In this document: piece after piece, positions 52,929 to 60,782 of the stretch
How positions within the stretch are numbered: position 1 is the first letter of the stretch
Layout of the letters: every line of letters begins with the position of its first letter
The notes under the pieces: generated by a model
Seen by the model: only the letters and a program-made list of their open reading frames with translations
The model's database searches: none
Told to the model about the DNA's origin: nothing
Program-made: the position numbers and the translations under genes
Assembly (NCBI RefSeq): GCF_900177375.1
Contig: NZ_FWZU01000004.1
Location: 310,001-374,000, forward strand
Source: Desulfovibrio gilichinskyi
GTDB taxonomy: Bacteria > Desulfobacterota > Desulfovibrionia > Desulfovibrionales > Desulfovibrionaceae
DNA: 64,000 nt
Reading direction: 5' to 3'

Positions 52929-53693
52929 TTAGAAAATAAGTTCTATCCCGATCGGACAATGGTCAGAACCTAAAACATCCTGTTCGATCCACGCTTTTTT
53001 TACATTATCTTTGAGTTCTTCCGAGACAAAGAAGTAGTCAATTCGCCACCCTGCGTTGTTCTTGCGAGCGTTAAAGCGATAACTCCACCATGAATAATTG
53101 CCCCCATCAGGTTCAAACATTCTAAAAGTATCAATATAACCATGCGCCGTAAATTTATCCAGCCATTCCCGTTCAATAGGTAGAAAACCTGATCTTTCAG
53201 AATTTGCTTTAGGATTTTTGAGGTCTATTTCTTTATGCGCAGTATTAAAATCACCGCCGACAACAATCGGTTTTTTTTTGCGCAGTTCCTGTGCATATTC
53301 AAGGAAGCAGTCATAGAACCCTAATTTATACTCAAGTCGTCCGTCATCCATTTGTCCGTTAGGGTAATAAATATTAAACAGGTAGAATTGTTCGTATTCA
53401 GTAAGGATCACACGGCCTTCTCCCTGATATGCTTCATCCGGCAGGCCGTAAGAGTGGGAAAGTACAGGAGTGCGTGAAAAACAAGCTGTGCCGGAGTATC
53501 CTTTTTTGCCTTTGGACCAGTTCCAGAATGATTCATATCCCTTAAAATCGCGGTGGGTGTCCGGTATCTGGTCAGGGTGGGCTTTTGTTTCCTGAAGCAT
53601 TACAACATCTGCATCGCTCTGCTGAAACCACTCTGTAAAATCTTTTTTTATTACAGCGCGATATCCATTAACGTTCCAAGAGTATATTTTCAT
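52929..53693 (-). CDS. xth: Exodeoxyribonuclease III
   Basis: A 254-residue AP endonuclease/3'-exonuclease for base-excision repair. Motifs are MKIYSWNVNGYRA, MLQETKAHPDQIP, SGTACFSR, VVGGDFNTAHKEIDL, WRIDYFFVS and GSDHCPIGIEL, carrying the metal-binding Asn and Glu and the catalytic Asp/His. It is full length and stands alone. Confidence 0.95.
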   Translation of the reverse strand: MKIYSWNVNGYRAVIKKDFTEWFQQSDADVVMLQETKAHPDQIPDTHRDFKGYESFWNWSKGKKGYSGTACFSRTPVLSHSYGLPDEAYQGEGRVILTEYEQFYLFNIYYPNGQMDDGRLEYKLGFYDCFLEYAQELRKKKPIVVGGDFNTAHKEIDLKNPKANSERSGFLPIEREWLDKFTAHGYIDTFRMFEPDGGNYSWWSYRFNARKNNAGWRIDYFFVSEELKDNVKKAWIEQDVLGSDHCPIGIELIF

Positions 53694-53741
53694 TATTCAG
53701 TCCTTTTCGGCGATGGCAGTAATTTTTAAGTTTTTAACGAA

Positions 53742-53766
53742 AAAAGCCCACATAATGCGGGCTTTT
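53742..53766 (-). terminator. Terminator after the 29-residue membrane protein gene
   Basis: AAAAGCCC (53742-53749) pairs with GGGCTTTT (53759-53766). On the minus strand it lies about 40 bases after the small gene's stop and leads into a short U-run. It separates that gene from exodeoxyribonuclease III. Confidence 0.75.
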
Positions 53767-53807
53767 CAGGAAAAATAAAACGGGATTGCCCGCAAATAAA
53801 ACTAAGA

Positions 53808-53897
53808 CTATTCGTCAGTTGTGCTGCTAGCCTTAATGAATCCGATGACTGCAATGGTCATCGCCAGACCTAGAAAAAACCAGAAAAAGCTCATCAT
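53808..53897 (-). CDS. 29-residue single-span membrane micro-protein
   Basis: The frame encodes MMSFFWFFLGLAMTIAVIGF, then IKASSTTDE: a hydrophobic helix of ~20 residues followed by a short polar tail. GGAGGAAA lies eight bases before the ATG (forward 53903-53910), the strongest possible RBS context, and a terminator follows, so it looks like an independent transcription unit. The fold suggests a bitopic inner-membrane peptide that could be a subunit or regulator of a larger membrane complex. No partner is adjacent and no family is recognised. Confidence 0.7.
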   Translation of the reverse strand: MMSFFWFFLGLAMTIAVIGFIKASSTTDE

Positions 53898-54015
53898 ATC
53901 CGTTTCCTCCATGTAAAGCTTGTCGATACAATCTAAGATTAATAGCAAAAAAAAATGAGCTTGAACAGCCTGTAGTCAAAAGAGGATTACTTTTGTGACT
54001 ATTGAACTGATTAAC

Positions 54016-54846
54016 TTATACAGAAAGATTCAGTACTGACCCTTTTGCAGGGGGCTTTAAATATCCTGAGTTCTGAATTTGATCCATCAGCTCACCCGCG
54101 GCGTCAGGTGCAGCCTGAGCTGTTATACCGGGATGAAGTTCTTCGGCTTTTTCTAGTGCCTTCTCCAATCCTTCTTTAAAAGAACTGAGTGAGTTGCCTT
54201 TTGTTTTCATAATCTGATCGATCATGCTTTCAATGGCTTCAGATGTTCCCGTGCCGAACTCCTCGTTCAGTTTGGCAAAGGTGTTACTGAGATTTATTTT
54301 TGCCGCAGTGCCCGGTTTTGCTGCAAAAAAATGTTCCTGCAAACCGTTTTCAAAATGATTGTTCATCACATTATTCAGGTTCGCGTTGAAGTGGTCCATA
54401 ACCTTATCTCCGGCAGAAAAACCGAAGTTGCGGTCAATGAATTGAATGGACTGTAACAACCCGTTACTAAGGGATTCCTCAGTAACCGTGTCCCCTGAGT
54501 TCGCAATGACAATTCCTTTAAAGGCGGTAGCCGCATCTTTACCGAATTCACTTTCAATAAAGTTTGAAGCCTCAGCAAGAGCTCCGGCAAGTTCAGAAGG
54601 GTCTTTGGAAGACTGTCCGTTTTCCAAAGCTCCCTTCTGAGCTTCTGCGCCTGAAGTCTTAGAACTAACGGTTTTTTGAGCGATCAAATCGGCGAATTGT
54701 TCAGCAGTATTAACGGGTGGGGCCGAAACATTAAGGCGCGTCGCTCCCACGCCGAAAGTCCGGCTCCCGCCCAAAAGCGAAGCCCGACTGTCTTGCCAAC
54801 TAGTTGCTCCGTAGGTACTTTTTAATGCTGATGCGTCAATTTGCAT
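54016..54846 (-). CDS. Hypothetical protein with helical core
   Basis: A 276-residue protein without cysteine or signal peptide. Residues 1-~85 are Ser/Ala/Gly-rich and probably flexible. Residues ~90-250 are helical (FIESEFGKDAATAFKGIVI; IQFIDRNFGFSAGDKVMDHF). A short tail, PAKGSVLNLSV, follows. The composition and the start MQIDASALKSTYG recall small flagellar or secreted-type proteins of this group, but no domain is recognised. It is divergent from the membrane-anchored protein at 54974. Confidence 0.65.
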   Translation of the reverse strand: MQIDASALKSTYGATSWQDSRASLLGGSRTFGVGATRLNVSAPPVNTAEQFADLIAQKTVSSKTSGAEAQKGALENGQSSKDPSELAGALAEASNFIESEFGKDAATAFKGIVIANSGDTVTEESLSNGLLQSIQFIDRNFGFSAGDKVMDHFNANLNNVMNNHFENGLQEHFFAAKPGTAAKINLSNTFAKLNEEFGTGTSEAIESMIDQIMKTKGNSLSSFKEGLEKALEKAEELHPGITAQAAPDAAGELMDQIQNSGYLKPPAKGSVLNLSV

Positions 54847-54938
54847 AACCGAATTCCGTCCTTAGGGGTTGTATCGGTTCATTTGTAAATTAACTTTATA
54901 TTTCTTTAGAAAAATGAATATAAAATATGCGCATATTA

Positions 54939-54967
54939 TTGACGTACTTACCTGCTGACCGTATCTT
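54939..54967 (+). promoter_or_regulatory. Promoter directly in front of the 54974 gene
   Basis: TTGACG (54939-54944) and TATCTT (54962-54967) are exactly 17 bases apart. Transcription would begin within a base or two of the ATG at 54974, implying a leaderless mRNA or a later start codon (ATG at 55001). Confidence 0.5.
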
Positions 54968-54973
54968 CCGTGC

Positions 54974-55885
54974 ATGAATATTTCCACAATTAAAGAATTT
55001 ATGAAGCGTAAGAAGCTAATTCTTATTGGAATTGCAGGCGCAATTGCCTTGATTGCAATAATTTTCTGTGTATTAGCAGTGCAGAATAACTTTGCAGAAG
55101 AGCGGGCGCGTATTGCGGAGCAAAGTCGCATAGAGCAGGAGCGAATCCTCAAAGAAAAACAGGATAAAGCCCGTGAGAATGTAATTTTCAGCATGAAGCG
55201 ACTTATTGAAACAGGAAACGCTGAAACAGCCCTTGCTGTTGCTGAAAAAAATAAAGAGTTAATGAATGACGAGCTTGAGGCGCTCATTCATCTGGCGACA
55301 GAGAAAGATCTGCTGTTCAGGATAGAGAATACATCCAAGTGGAATTATTCAGAATTGGCAAAATATTATGCCCGGCTAGCAGCCCTTGAGCCTGATAATT
55401 CAAAATATATCAAGGCCCTTAAAGGGTACGACAGTAAGCTTAACAGAAAGTTGGAAAAGAAGCTTTATGCGCGCGCGCAGACACTGCCCGCTGGAGACTA
55501 CAAGGCAAATATGGATATTTATGCTGAGCTGGTGAGGCTGAACCCTGATGAGGGTTTATATAAAAGCAAATACGAGCGTTATAAATCCATGTACGATGAT
55601 TTTATGAAGGATCTTGAGAAATTCGGAGATAAGCCGGAAAAAACATCCGCAGACGGCTACTATGTAGAAGTTGAAAAATACTTAAAAGAAAAGTCGGAAT
55701 TCCCCGAAACTTTGCAGATGGAACGCTGCACAGATTGCTATTATACAGATAAGGGCTGGCTTGTCGGTTGCAACTACAGTGAAAAAAATGCAGCAGGTTC
55801 AAGGTTCAGCGAATTTTTATGGTTCACTATTACCAATTCCACAGTGCAAAAAGTGGAATCTGCCGGAACATATACGGTAAATTAA
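54974..55885 (+). CDS. Membrane-anchored helical-repeat protein, function unknown
   Basis: A 303-residue protein. A basic N-terminus and one TM helix (KKLILIGIAGAIALIAIIF, ~13-31) are followed by a coiled coil (~40-75) and TPR-like helices (~75-215, ELAKYYARLAALEPDNSKYI; YAELVRLNPDEGLYKSKY). The C-terminal domain (~225-303) has a CTDC pair and a GWLVGCNYS segment. It probably projects into the periplasm. The start is ambiguous: 54974 leaves no room for an RBS after the predicted promoter, and 55001 (MKRKKLILIG) is an alternative that keeps the whole anchor. Confidence 0.65.
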   Translation: MNISTIKEFMKRKKLILIGIAGAIALIAIIFCVLAVQNNFAEERARIAEQSRIEQERILKEKQDKARENVIFSMKRLIETGNAETALAVAEKNKELMNDELEALIHLATEKDLLFRIENTSKWNYSELAKYYARLAALEPDNSKYIKALKGYDSKLNRKLEKKLYARAQTLPAGDYKANMDIYAELVRLNPDEGLYKSKYERYKSMYDDFMKDLEKFGDKPEKTSADGYYVEVEKYLKEKSEFPETLQMERCTDCYYTDKGWLVGCNYSEKNAAGSRFSEFLWFTITNSTVQKVESAGTYTVN

Positions 55886-55906
55886 TTTTGCGTTCTCTTT
55901 TTCGCT

Positions 55907-55948
55907 AAAAAGCTCCGCTCAGATATATTTATCTGGGCGGAGCTTTTT
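55907..55948 (+). terminator. Terminator, probably bidirectional
   Basis: AAAGCTCCGCTCAGATA pairs with TATCTGGGCGGAGCTTT (one G-U), followed by T-rich sequence on both strands. It ends the 54974 gene, and the convergent gene at 55990 may use it too. Confidence 0.9.
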
Positions 55949-55989
55949 TATGAGTGATGAAAAAATGCGCGAATCGCAGAAACTTAAGT

Positions 55990-56283
55990 CTATTCTTCGA
56001 CTTCTTTCAGCCACTCTTCCAAAGTATCAATAATTTTGCGGGCCTGAGCAGGACTGGAAATATTGAATTTAGACTGCGGGCGGTATTCACCGTTCATTTT
56101 ACGGAAGCGGCGGATTGTGTACATATCTTTTCCGAACTCTTCGGTCTTGCGATCAAGCTGCTGATAACGGAAGATGATCGTGGTCCATGCACCCTTGGTA
56201 AGGACTTCTTTTGCCAGCTCTTTTACAACTATTTGTCCGTCTTCTTCATATTGTATGGTCAAGTCTTCGATTGTAGAACTCAT
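55990..56283 (-). CDS. Conserved-looking small protein, function unknown
   Basis: A 97-residue protein with an alpha/beta pattern: MSSTIEDLTIQYEEDG, KGAWTTIIFRYQQLDRKTEEF, YTIRRFRKMNGEYRPQSKFN, ending in an acidic helix. Even composition and an AGGAG-type RBS (forward ctcct just after the start) support a real gene. It lies 123 bases downstream of the ATP-grasp gene on the same strand and may be co-transcribed. No domain is recognised. Confidence 0.7.
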   Translation of the reverse strand: MSSTIEDLTIQYEEDGQIVVKELAKEVLTKGAWTTIIFRYQQLDRKTEEFGKDMYTIRRFRKMNGEYRPQSKFNISSPAQARKIIDTLEEWLKEVEE

Positions 56284-56405
56284 ATAATCTCCTTGAAGGG
56301 TTGTTTTTATAATCTAGGAATTGCCGTAAATGCGCGCTCTTGTCAAAGGCGATCATTATGGGGATTGTGCTTACGGGATTTTCTAATTTCCATTTCAATT
56401 CCCTT

Positions 56406-57575
56406 CTACTCAAATACAAAATACTTACTAAAATCAGCATGCAGCACATTCTTAAGTTCTGCCATATTCTCCTTTTCCACTTCCGCAAACATGAAAGCGA
56501 AAACTGGGAATGTTTTGTAATCAATCTTACGTAATTCAAGTGGTTTAGTGAAATAAGAATTAAATTCTTCGTAATCAACTTTTTTGATTTTTGTACGGTC
56601 AATGCTCGAATCTACATCGGCGATAATCATTGCGTAGACTTTATCTTTGTTCTTCTCGAATATTTCATTCCAATCGGGAGTTAGGCCTTGCATGAAATAC
56701 TTATACGGGTTGATTCCATATGCAAAGTAGGCAAGGTCCGTTACGCACCATCCTGCAAAGCGCATGGGGTTGACTTCTATTACTCCTAGATTGCCTTTCT
56801 CGTCGCCTCTGATTTCTATATGGAGCGGGAAGTTTGTGAGTTCGGTTCTTTTACCTATTTCCGCAAGCAGAGCTTTAAACTTGTCATGCCATTTCTTGAT
56901 GATTTCAGTGGATGTTATGTAAACTCTGTCGCTGACATCATCGCTGGATGCGAAAAGGTGTCCGAAAATATTTAGAATTATAGGCTTTCCTTCTCCGTCG
57001 AAATAGGCGTCAACTGCGAACTCTTCACCTTCAATACATTGCTCAATGATAAACATATCCAGTTCAAGAACTTTTGCCGGATACATAGTTTTGATGTGCT
57101 CAACTTCGCCTTTGATTTTGGCTACTGCGTCATGCCAGCCCTTGATAGATTCAACCATATGCACGCCAAGGCTGAAAAAACCTACGCTAGGTTTTACCAC
57201 GCAGGGGATGGGCAAATCTGCCGGATTGACGGAATCTAGCTCTTCAAAGGCTACTGTTTTATAAAAAAAGTTTGGATATAGATCCTTTACTAAATCGCGG
57301 AAGGCGGCTTTGTCTTTAAACAGGCGGATCTTTTGCGGCAACCCGTTGGAAATCAGATGGTTGTCGATCCAGTCTATAGCATTTTCAGAATTGGAATAAA
57401 CAGGCTGGTTGGGATTCGATTTGTATGAATTAACGAAATCCTGCTCACTTACGAGCGAAAGGGGAGAACCGTGCAGTGCCGTTTTTGCGATATCGTTGCT
57501 CAGCACTTTTGCGTTAAGTTCGATCAGTGTGTTTTTTAACAGATCAGATACGTATGGCTTTTCTAAGATAAACAT
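56406..57575 (-). CDS. ATP-grasp domain protein
   Basis: A ~389-residue ATP-grasp enzyme, a family that joins a carboxylate (as acyl phosphate) to an amine or thiol. Evidence is the order DKAAFRDLVKDLYPNFFYKT, PCVVKPSVGFFSLGV (nucleotide lysine and loop), FIIEQCIEGEEFAVDAYFD and LHIEIRGDEKGNLGVIEVNPMRFAGW with the metal-binding Glu/Asn. The N-terminal ~110 residues are the substrate-side domain. The start is taken at 57575 (AGGA seven bases upstream); 57608 is in frame. The substrate is unknown; carboxylate-amine ligases for dipeptides or modified sugars are the nearest general class. Confidence 0.8.
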   Translation of the reverse strand: MFILEKPYVSDLLKNTLIELNAKVLSNDIAKTALHGSPLSLVSEQDFVNSYKSNPNQPVYSNSENAIDWIDNHLISNGLPQKIRLFKDKAAFRDLVKDLYPNFFYKTVAFEELDSVNPADLPIPCVVKPSVGFFSLGVHMVESIKGWHDAVAKIKGEVEHIKTMYPAKVLELDMFIIEQCIEGEEFAVDAYFDGEGKPIILNIFGHLFASSDDVSDRVYITSTEIIKKWHDKFKALLAEIGKRTELTNFPLHIEIRGDEKGNLGVIEVNPMRFAGWCVTDLAYFAYGINPYKYFMQGLTPDWNEIFEKNKDKVYAMIIADVDSSIDRTKIKKVDYEEFNSYFTKPLELRKIDYKTFPVFAFMFAEVEKENMAELKNVLHADFSKYFVFE

Positions 57576-57946
57576 CTGCAATCCTGTGGTTATTGAATAA
57601 TGTTTCAATATAATGATGAAACTTTTTAAGGAATGCAGATATTAATAATAAGAGAAAGGTAAATTGTACAGCGGCAGATTGCGAAAGCTTGCAGATAATA
57701 GAAGGTGGGGAATAGATTTTTTAATAAGAGAAGGGGAGGAGTGAGCCACCCCTCTCTTTTTTTGGGAAAATTTAGCCTGTCGGCACCATTTTGAGCTTTC
57801 GGCTCCACCCGAACTCTGATGCTGGACTTTTCGAACAGTCAGGGCTTCCTTAGCCAATCCATTCTCGTATACCTGACTGTTCGTGGCATAAAACTGGAAA
57901 CGGTCGATTCCGAGTTGCCCACCGGAATCGACCGGAGTTCGTTTAA
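57576..57946. other. Hairpin-rich spacer between adh and the ATP-grasp gene
   Basis: About 370 bases without a convincing gene. It contains three separate inverted repeats. One is a bulged stem ending in T7 (57726-57764, terminator-like on the plus strand, where no upstream gene exists). One is a perfect 12 bp repeat CGAACAGTCAGG with a 28-base loop (57832-57843, 57872-57883). The third is the adh terminator (57901-57934). A short minus-strand frame across it (57642-57857) has an unconvincing translation. It may encode a structured small RNA or be the remains of an inserted element. Confidence 0.5.
57901..57934 (-). terminator. Terminator of adh
   Basis: A perfect 12 bp stem CGGTCGATTCCG/CGGAATCGACCG with loop of 10 lies 13 bases after the adh stop on the minus strand, followed by TTTCCAGTTTTA. 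Confidence 0.8.
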
Positions 57947-59128
57947 TTAAAGTGCTGCTTTGTAGATTGCTGAAACTGCTGCGTCAGACATGCAACGTGG
58001 GTTAGTAAGACCACATGCATCTTTCTGTGCATTAGCTGTCATAGTCGGGATATCTTTTTCTGAAACTTTCTTACCATAACGTTCGCCAAGAGCAATCAAG
58101 CCGTCAGGAATACCTACATCGGTTGAAAGTTTGCGAATTGCTGCGAGACATTCATCTGCACCATCGCGTTTGGACATTCCTGATATATCTGCGCCGAGCC
58201 ATTCAGCCATGTCGCAGAAGCGGTCAATGTTCGCAATCAGGTTGTACTGTTCAACGTGTGGAAGAAGAATAGCGTTACATTCACCATGTGGAAGGTCATA
58301 GAATCCACCGAGCTGATGAGCCATAGCATGAACATGACCGAGGCTGGCATTATTGAAAGCCATACCACCTAGATACTGTGCGTAACACATACCTTCACGT
58401 GCTTCGATGTCTTGACCGTTAGCAACTGCGCGGCGCAGGTACTTGGAAACGAGTCTGATAGATTTTTCAGCACAAGCGTCTGTGATCGGGGTAGCGATTG
58501 TTGAAACATATGCTTCAACGGAGTGAGTAAGAGCGTCCATACCGGTAGCAGCGGTAAGGGATGGTGGCATTCCCATCATGAGTAATGGATCATCAAGAGC
58601 GATACCAGGAGTTACACGCCAGTCAACGATTGCCATCTTAACTTTACGTGATGTGTCGGTGATAATACAGAAACGGGTCATTTCTGAAGCTGTTCCTGCT
58701 GTGGTGTTAACTGCAATGTAAGGAGGCATTGGGTTTTTAGATTTGTCCACGCCTTCGTAGTCATGAATTGTTCCACCGTTGGCAATAACAAGTCCGATAC
58801 CTTTACCACAGTCATGCGAGCTACCGCCGCCAAGGGTGATAAGTGAATCACATTTGTTGTCCTGGTAAACTTTTACACCGGCAGCAACGTTTTTATCGGT
58901 TGGGTTAGGGATAGTTTCATCGTAAACAACGCAATCCATTCCTTCTGCTTTTAAGATGTCTACAATCTGTTTGGTGATACCAACGCCAGTGATTCCCTTA
59001 TCTGTTACTAGAAGTGGCTTTTTGCCGCCTAGTGAACGAATGCGAACTGGAATTTCTTTGTGTGCACCGATACCGATCAGGGTAACACTTGGAATAAAGA
59101 AACCGTGTACTTCTTCGCGTACTGCCAT
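57947..59128 (-). CDS. adh: Iron-containing alcohol dehydrogenase
   Basis: A 393-residue group III alcohol dehydrogenase oxidising ethanol and similar primary alcohols with NAD. It has a nucleotide-binding GGGSSHDCGKGIG and an iron site with Asp in DPLLMMGMPPSL...DALTHSVEAYVS and His residues in HVHAMAHQLGG and LPHGECNA. It matches in length the abundant Desulfovibrio enzyme (DVU2405-type). Start 59128 is firm: AAGGA lies eight bases upstream, and the sigma-54 promoter at 59198-59213 excludes the longer frame to 59227. Codon bias is strong, suggesting high expression. Its own terminator follows. Confidence 0.95.
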   Translation of the reverse strand: MAVREEVHGFFIPSVTLIGIGAHKEIPVRIRSLGGKKPLLVTDKGITGVGITKQIVDILKAEGMDCVVYDETIPNPTDKNVAAGVKVYQDNKCDSLITLGGGSSHDCGKGIGLVIANGGTIHDYEGVDKSKNPMPPYIAVNTTAGTASEMTRFCIITDTSRKVKMAIVDWRVTPGIALDDPLLMMGMPPSLTAATGMDALTHSVEAYVSTIATPITDACAEKSIRLVSKYLRRAVANGQDIEAREGMCYAQYLGGMAFNNASLGHVHAMAHQLGGFYDLPHGECNAILLPHVEQYNLIANIDRFCDMAEWLGADISGMSKRDGADECLAAIRKLSTDVGIPDGLIALGERYGKKVSEKDIPTMTANAQKDACGLTNPRCMSDAAVSAIYKAAL

Positions 59129-59197
59129 TTTGACCATCCTTAAGCTACAGGTTTTTGAAGGTTGTACTTGCCGAGTGCTTATTAATGGTTCTCTATA

Positions 59198-59213
59198 AGC
59201 AATAACGGGGCCA
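59198..59213 (-). promoter_or_regulatory. Sigma-54 promoter of adh
   Basis: The minus strand reads TGGCCCCGTTATTGCT, matching TGGCAC-N5-TTGCW with GG and GC exactly ten bases apart. Transcription should start near 59187, giving a leader of ~59 bases before the adh ATG. A sigma-54 response regulator gene lies directly upstream. Confidence 0.85.
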
Positions 59214-59333
59214 AACTGTAATATCATTTTATTTAAGTATGTTATGTGTTATGAAGGGTGGGCATAGTGGATCGGTTTCATCTAAAAAAAACAGTCGTTC
59301 AAGGTTTAGCATTACAAAAGAGAGAGTGATGAA

Positions 59334-59367
59334 CCTCGCAATGGTTATAAAACGTACCATTGCGAGG
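59334..59367 (-). terminator. Perfect 12 bp inverted repeat between regulator and adh
   Basis: CCTCGCAATGGT (59334-59345) pairs with ACCATTGCGAGG (59356-59367) around a 10-base loop. It lies 61 bases after the regulator stop codon and ~120-155 bases upstream of the adh sigma-54 promoter. It can be the regulator operon's terminator (though without a T-run) or the enhancer site bound by the regulator. Confidence 0.55.
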
Positions 59368-59428
59368 GCTGTGTCATTTTGTCTCAAGATATAACGGCTG
59401 TGTGTCATTCATTGTGGGGTTGGTTGGT

Positions 59429-60769
59429 CTACAGATTGTACTTATCAATTTTGCGGTAGAGGGTTTTGCGGCCGATACCAAGGGCCTGTGCAGCTTTAAG
59501 TCTGTTGCCGTTAAAAAAGTCTATAGCCTTGATAATATGTTCCCGTTCCATACGCTCAAGAGAAAGTATACCTGTTTCGCGGTCTCGCTCCGGCTGATCG
59601 GCAATTTCGCGGGGAAGACAGTTGCAGGTGATTACATAATTATCGGATAGGATGATACTGCGTTCCAGAACGTTCCTGAGTTCACGGACATTTCCAGGCC
59701 AATAGTAGGAAAGCATGCACTGCATGGCCCGCTCACTTACTGTGTACTCGCCTTGCCCTATCTGCTGTCCGAGCTTGTTAAGGAAAAAATCTACCAGAAG
59801 AGGAACATCTTCGCGGCGATCTTTCAGCGGAGGCAGGTTGATATTGAATACATTGATACGGTGAAAAAGAGCTTCATGGAATCTTCCGGCTTCAACTTCC
59901 TGTGCAAGGTTCCGGTTAGTGGCGAAGAGAAAGCGTATGTCGACTGTCCGTTCGTCTTTTTCTCCGACTCGGCGGAAAGTATGCGATTCCAGAACGCGCA
60001 GCAGTGAAGCCTGCACTTCCATCGGCAGTTCGCCTATTTCATCAAGAAAAAGAGTTCCGGTATGGGCAAAGGTCATCAGCCCGTCACTGTTGTCCATGGC
60101 TCCGGTAAATGAACCTCGTGTATGTCCGAAAAGTTCACTGCGTGCGAGTTCTTTTTGCAGAGTCGCACAGTTCTTTACGATGAGCGGTTTGCCTGCGCGC
60201 TGGCTTGCGGTGTGGATGCTGTGTGCAACCACGTCTTTACCTGCTCCGGAATCTCCGGTGATAAGGACTGGAACTCCTGTAGGGGCGACTTTACTGATTA
60301 AATGATGAATATGTTTTATTGAAGCAGCTTGTCCTATCAGCTGCGTGCTTGCGGTATCACTTTGTGAATGCTTATAGCTGCGGTTTTCACGTTGCAGACA
60401 GACTCTCTGCCATGCTCTTTCAACAACTAATTCCATTCTATCAAGCCTGAAAGGTTTGGTGATATAGTCGTAAGCACCGATGCGGATAGCCTCTACTGCG
60501 TTATCAATATTGCCGTGTCCGGTGATGAGAATAACTTCTATCTCCGGTTCAATATCTTTGAATTCTGTGAGTAGTTCAAGTCCGTCTCCATCAGGTAATC
60601 TTATATCTGAAACGACAATGTCAAAGCGGACTTTACGCATATGCTCTCTCGCCGCCTCAGCGCAATTTGCCGTATGAATAATCCGTTCGGGACTTGCAAG
60701 TTCTTTACTAAGTAATTTCAGTATGGATTCTTCATCATCTACAACAAGAATTTTATACGATTCAGGCAT
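59429..60769 (-). CDS. Sigma-54-dependent two-component response regulator
   Basis: A 446-residue NtrC-family activator. The receiver domain (1-~120) has VVDDEES and phospho-acceptor Asp55 in VSDIRLPDGDG. The AAA+ domain (~140-375) has Walker A TGDSGAGKDVV, sigma-54 loop GSFTGA (usually GAFTGA) and Walker B LFLDEIGELP. The Fis-type helix-turn-helix at the C-terminus is NRLKAAQALGIGRKTLYRKI. It is encoded after its probable cognate kinase (13 bases) and ahead of adh, whose promoter is sigma-54 dependent. In D. vulgaris the comparable regulator DVU2394 has been assigned to the adh region, which supports the link. Confidence 0.93.
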   Translation of the reverse strand: MPESYKILVVDDEESILKLLSKELASPERIIHTANCAEAAREHMRKVRFDIVVSDIRLPDGDGLELLTEFKDIEPEIEVILITGHGNIDNAVEAIRIGAYDYITKPFRLDRMELVVERAWQRVCLQRENRSYKHSQSDTASTQLIGQAASIKHIHHLISKVAPTGVPVLITGDSGAGKDVVAHSIHTASQRAGKPLIVKNCATLQKELARSELFGHTRGSFTGAMDNSDGLMTFAHTGTLFLDEIGELPMEVQASLLRVLESHTFRRVGEKDERTVDIRFLFATNRNLAQEVEAGRFHEALFHRINVFNINLPPLKDRREDVPLLVDFFLNKLGQQIGQGEYTVSERAMQCMLSYYWPGNVRELRNVLERSIILSDNYVITCNCLPREIADQPERDRETGILSLERMEREHIIKAIDFFNGNRLKAAQALGIGRKTLYRKIDKYNL

Positions 60770-60782
60770 TTCTATCCTCTCA

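Noticed and set aside
57642-57857. Minus-strand 71-codon frame in the adh-ATP-grasp spacer
   Set aside because: It runs through hairpins and a T-run, has no convincing RBS and gives a low-complexity hydrophobic C-terminus; described as spacer instead.
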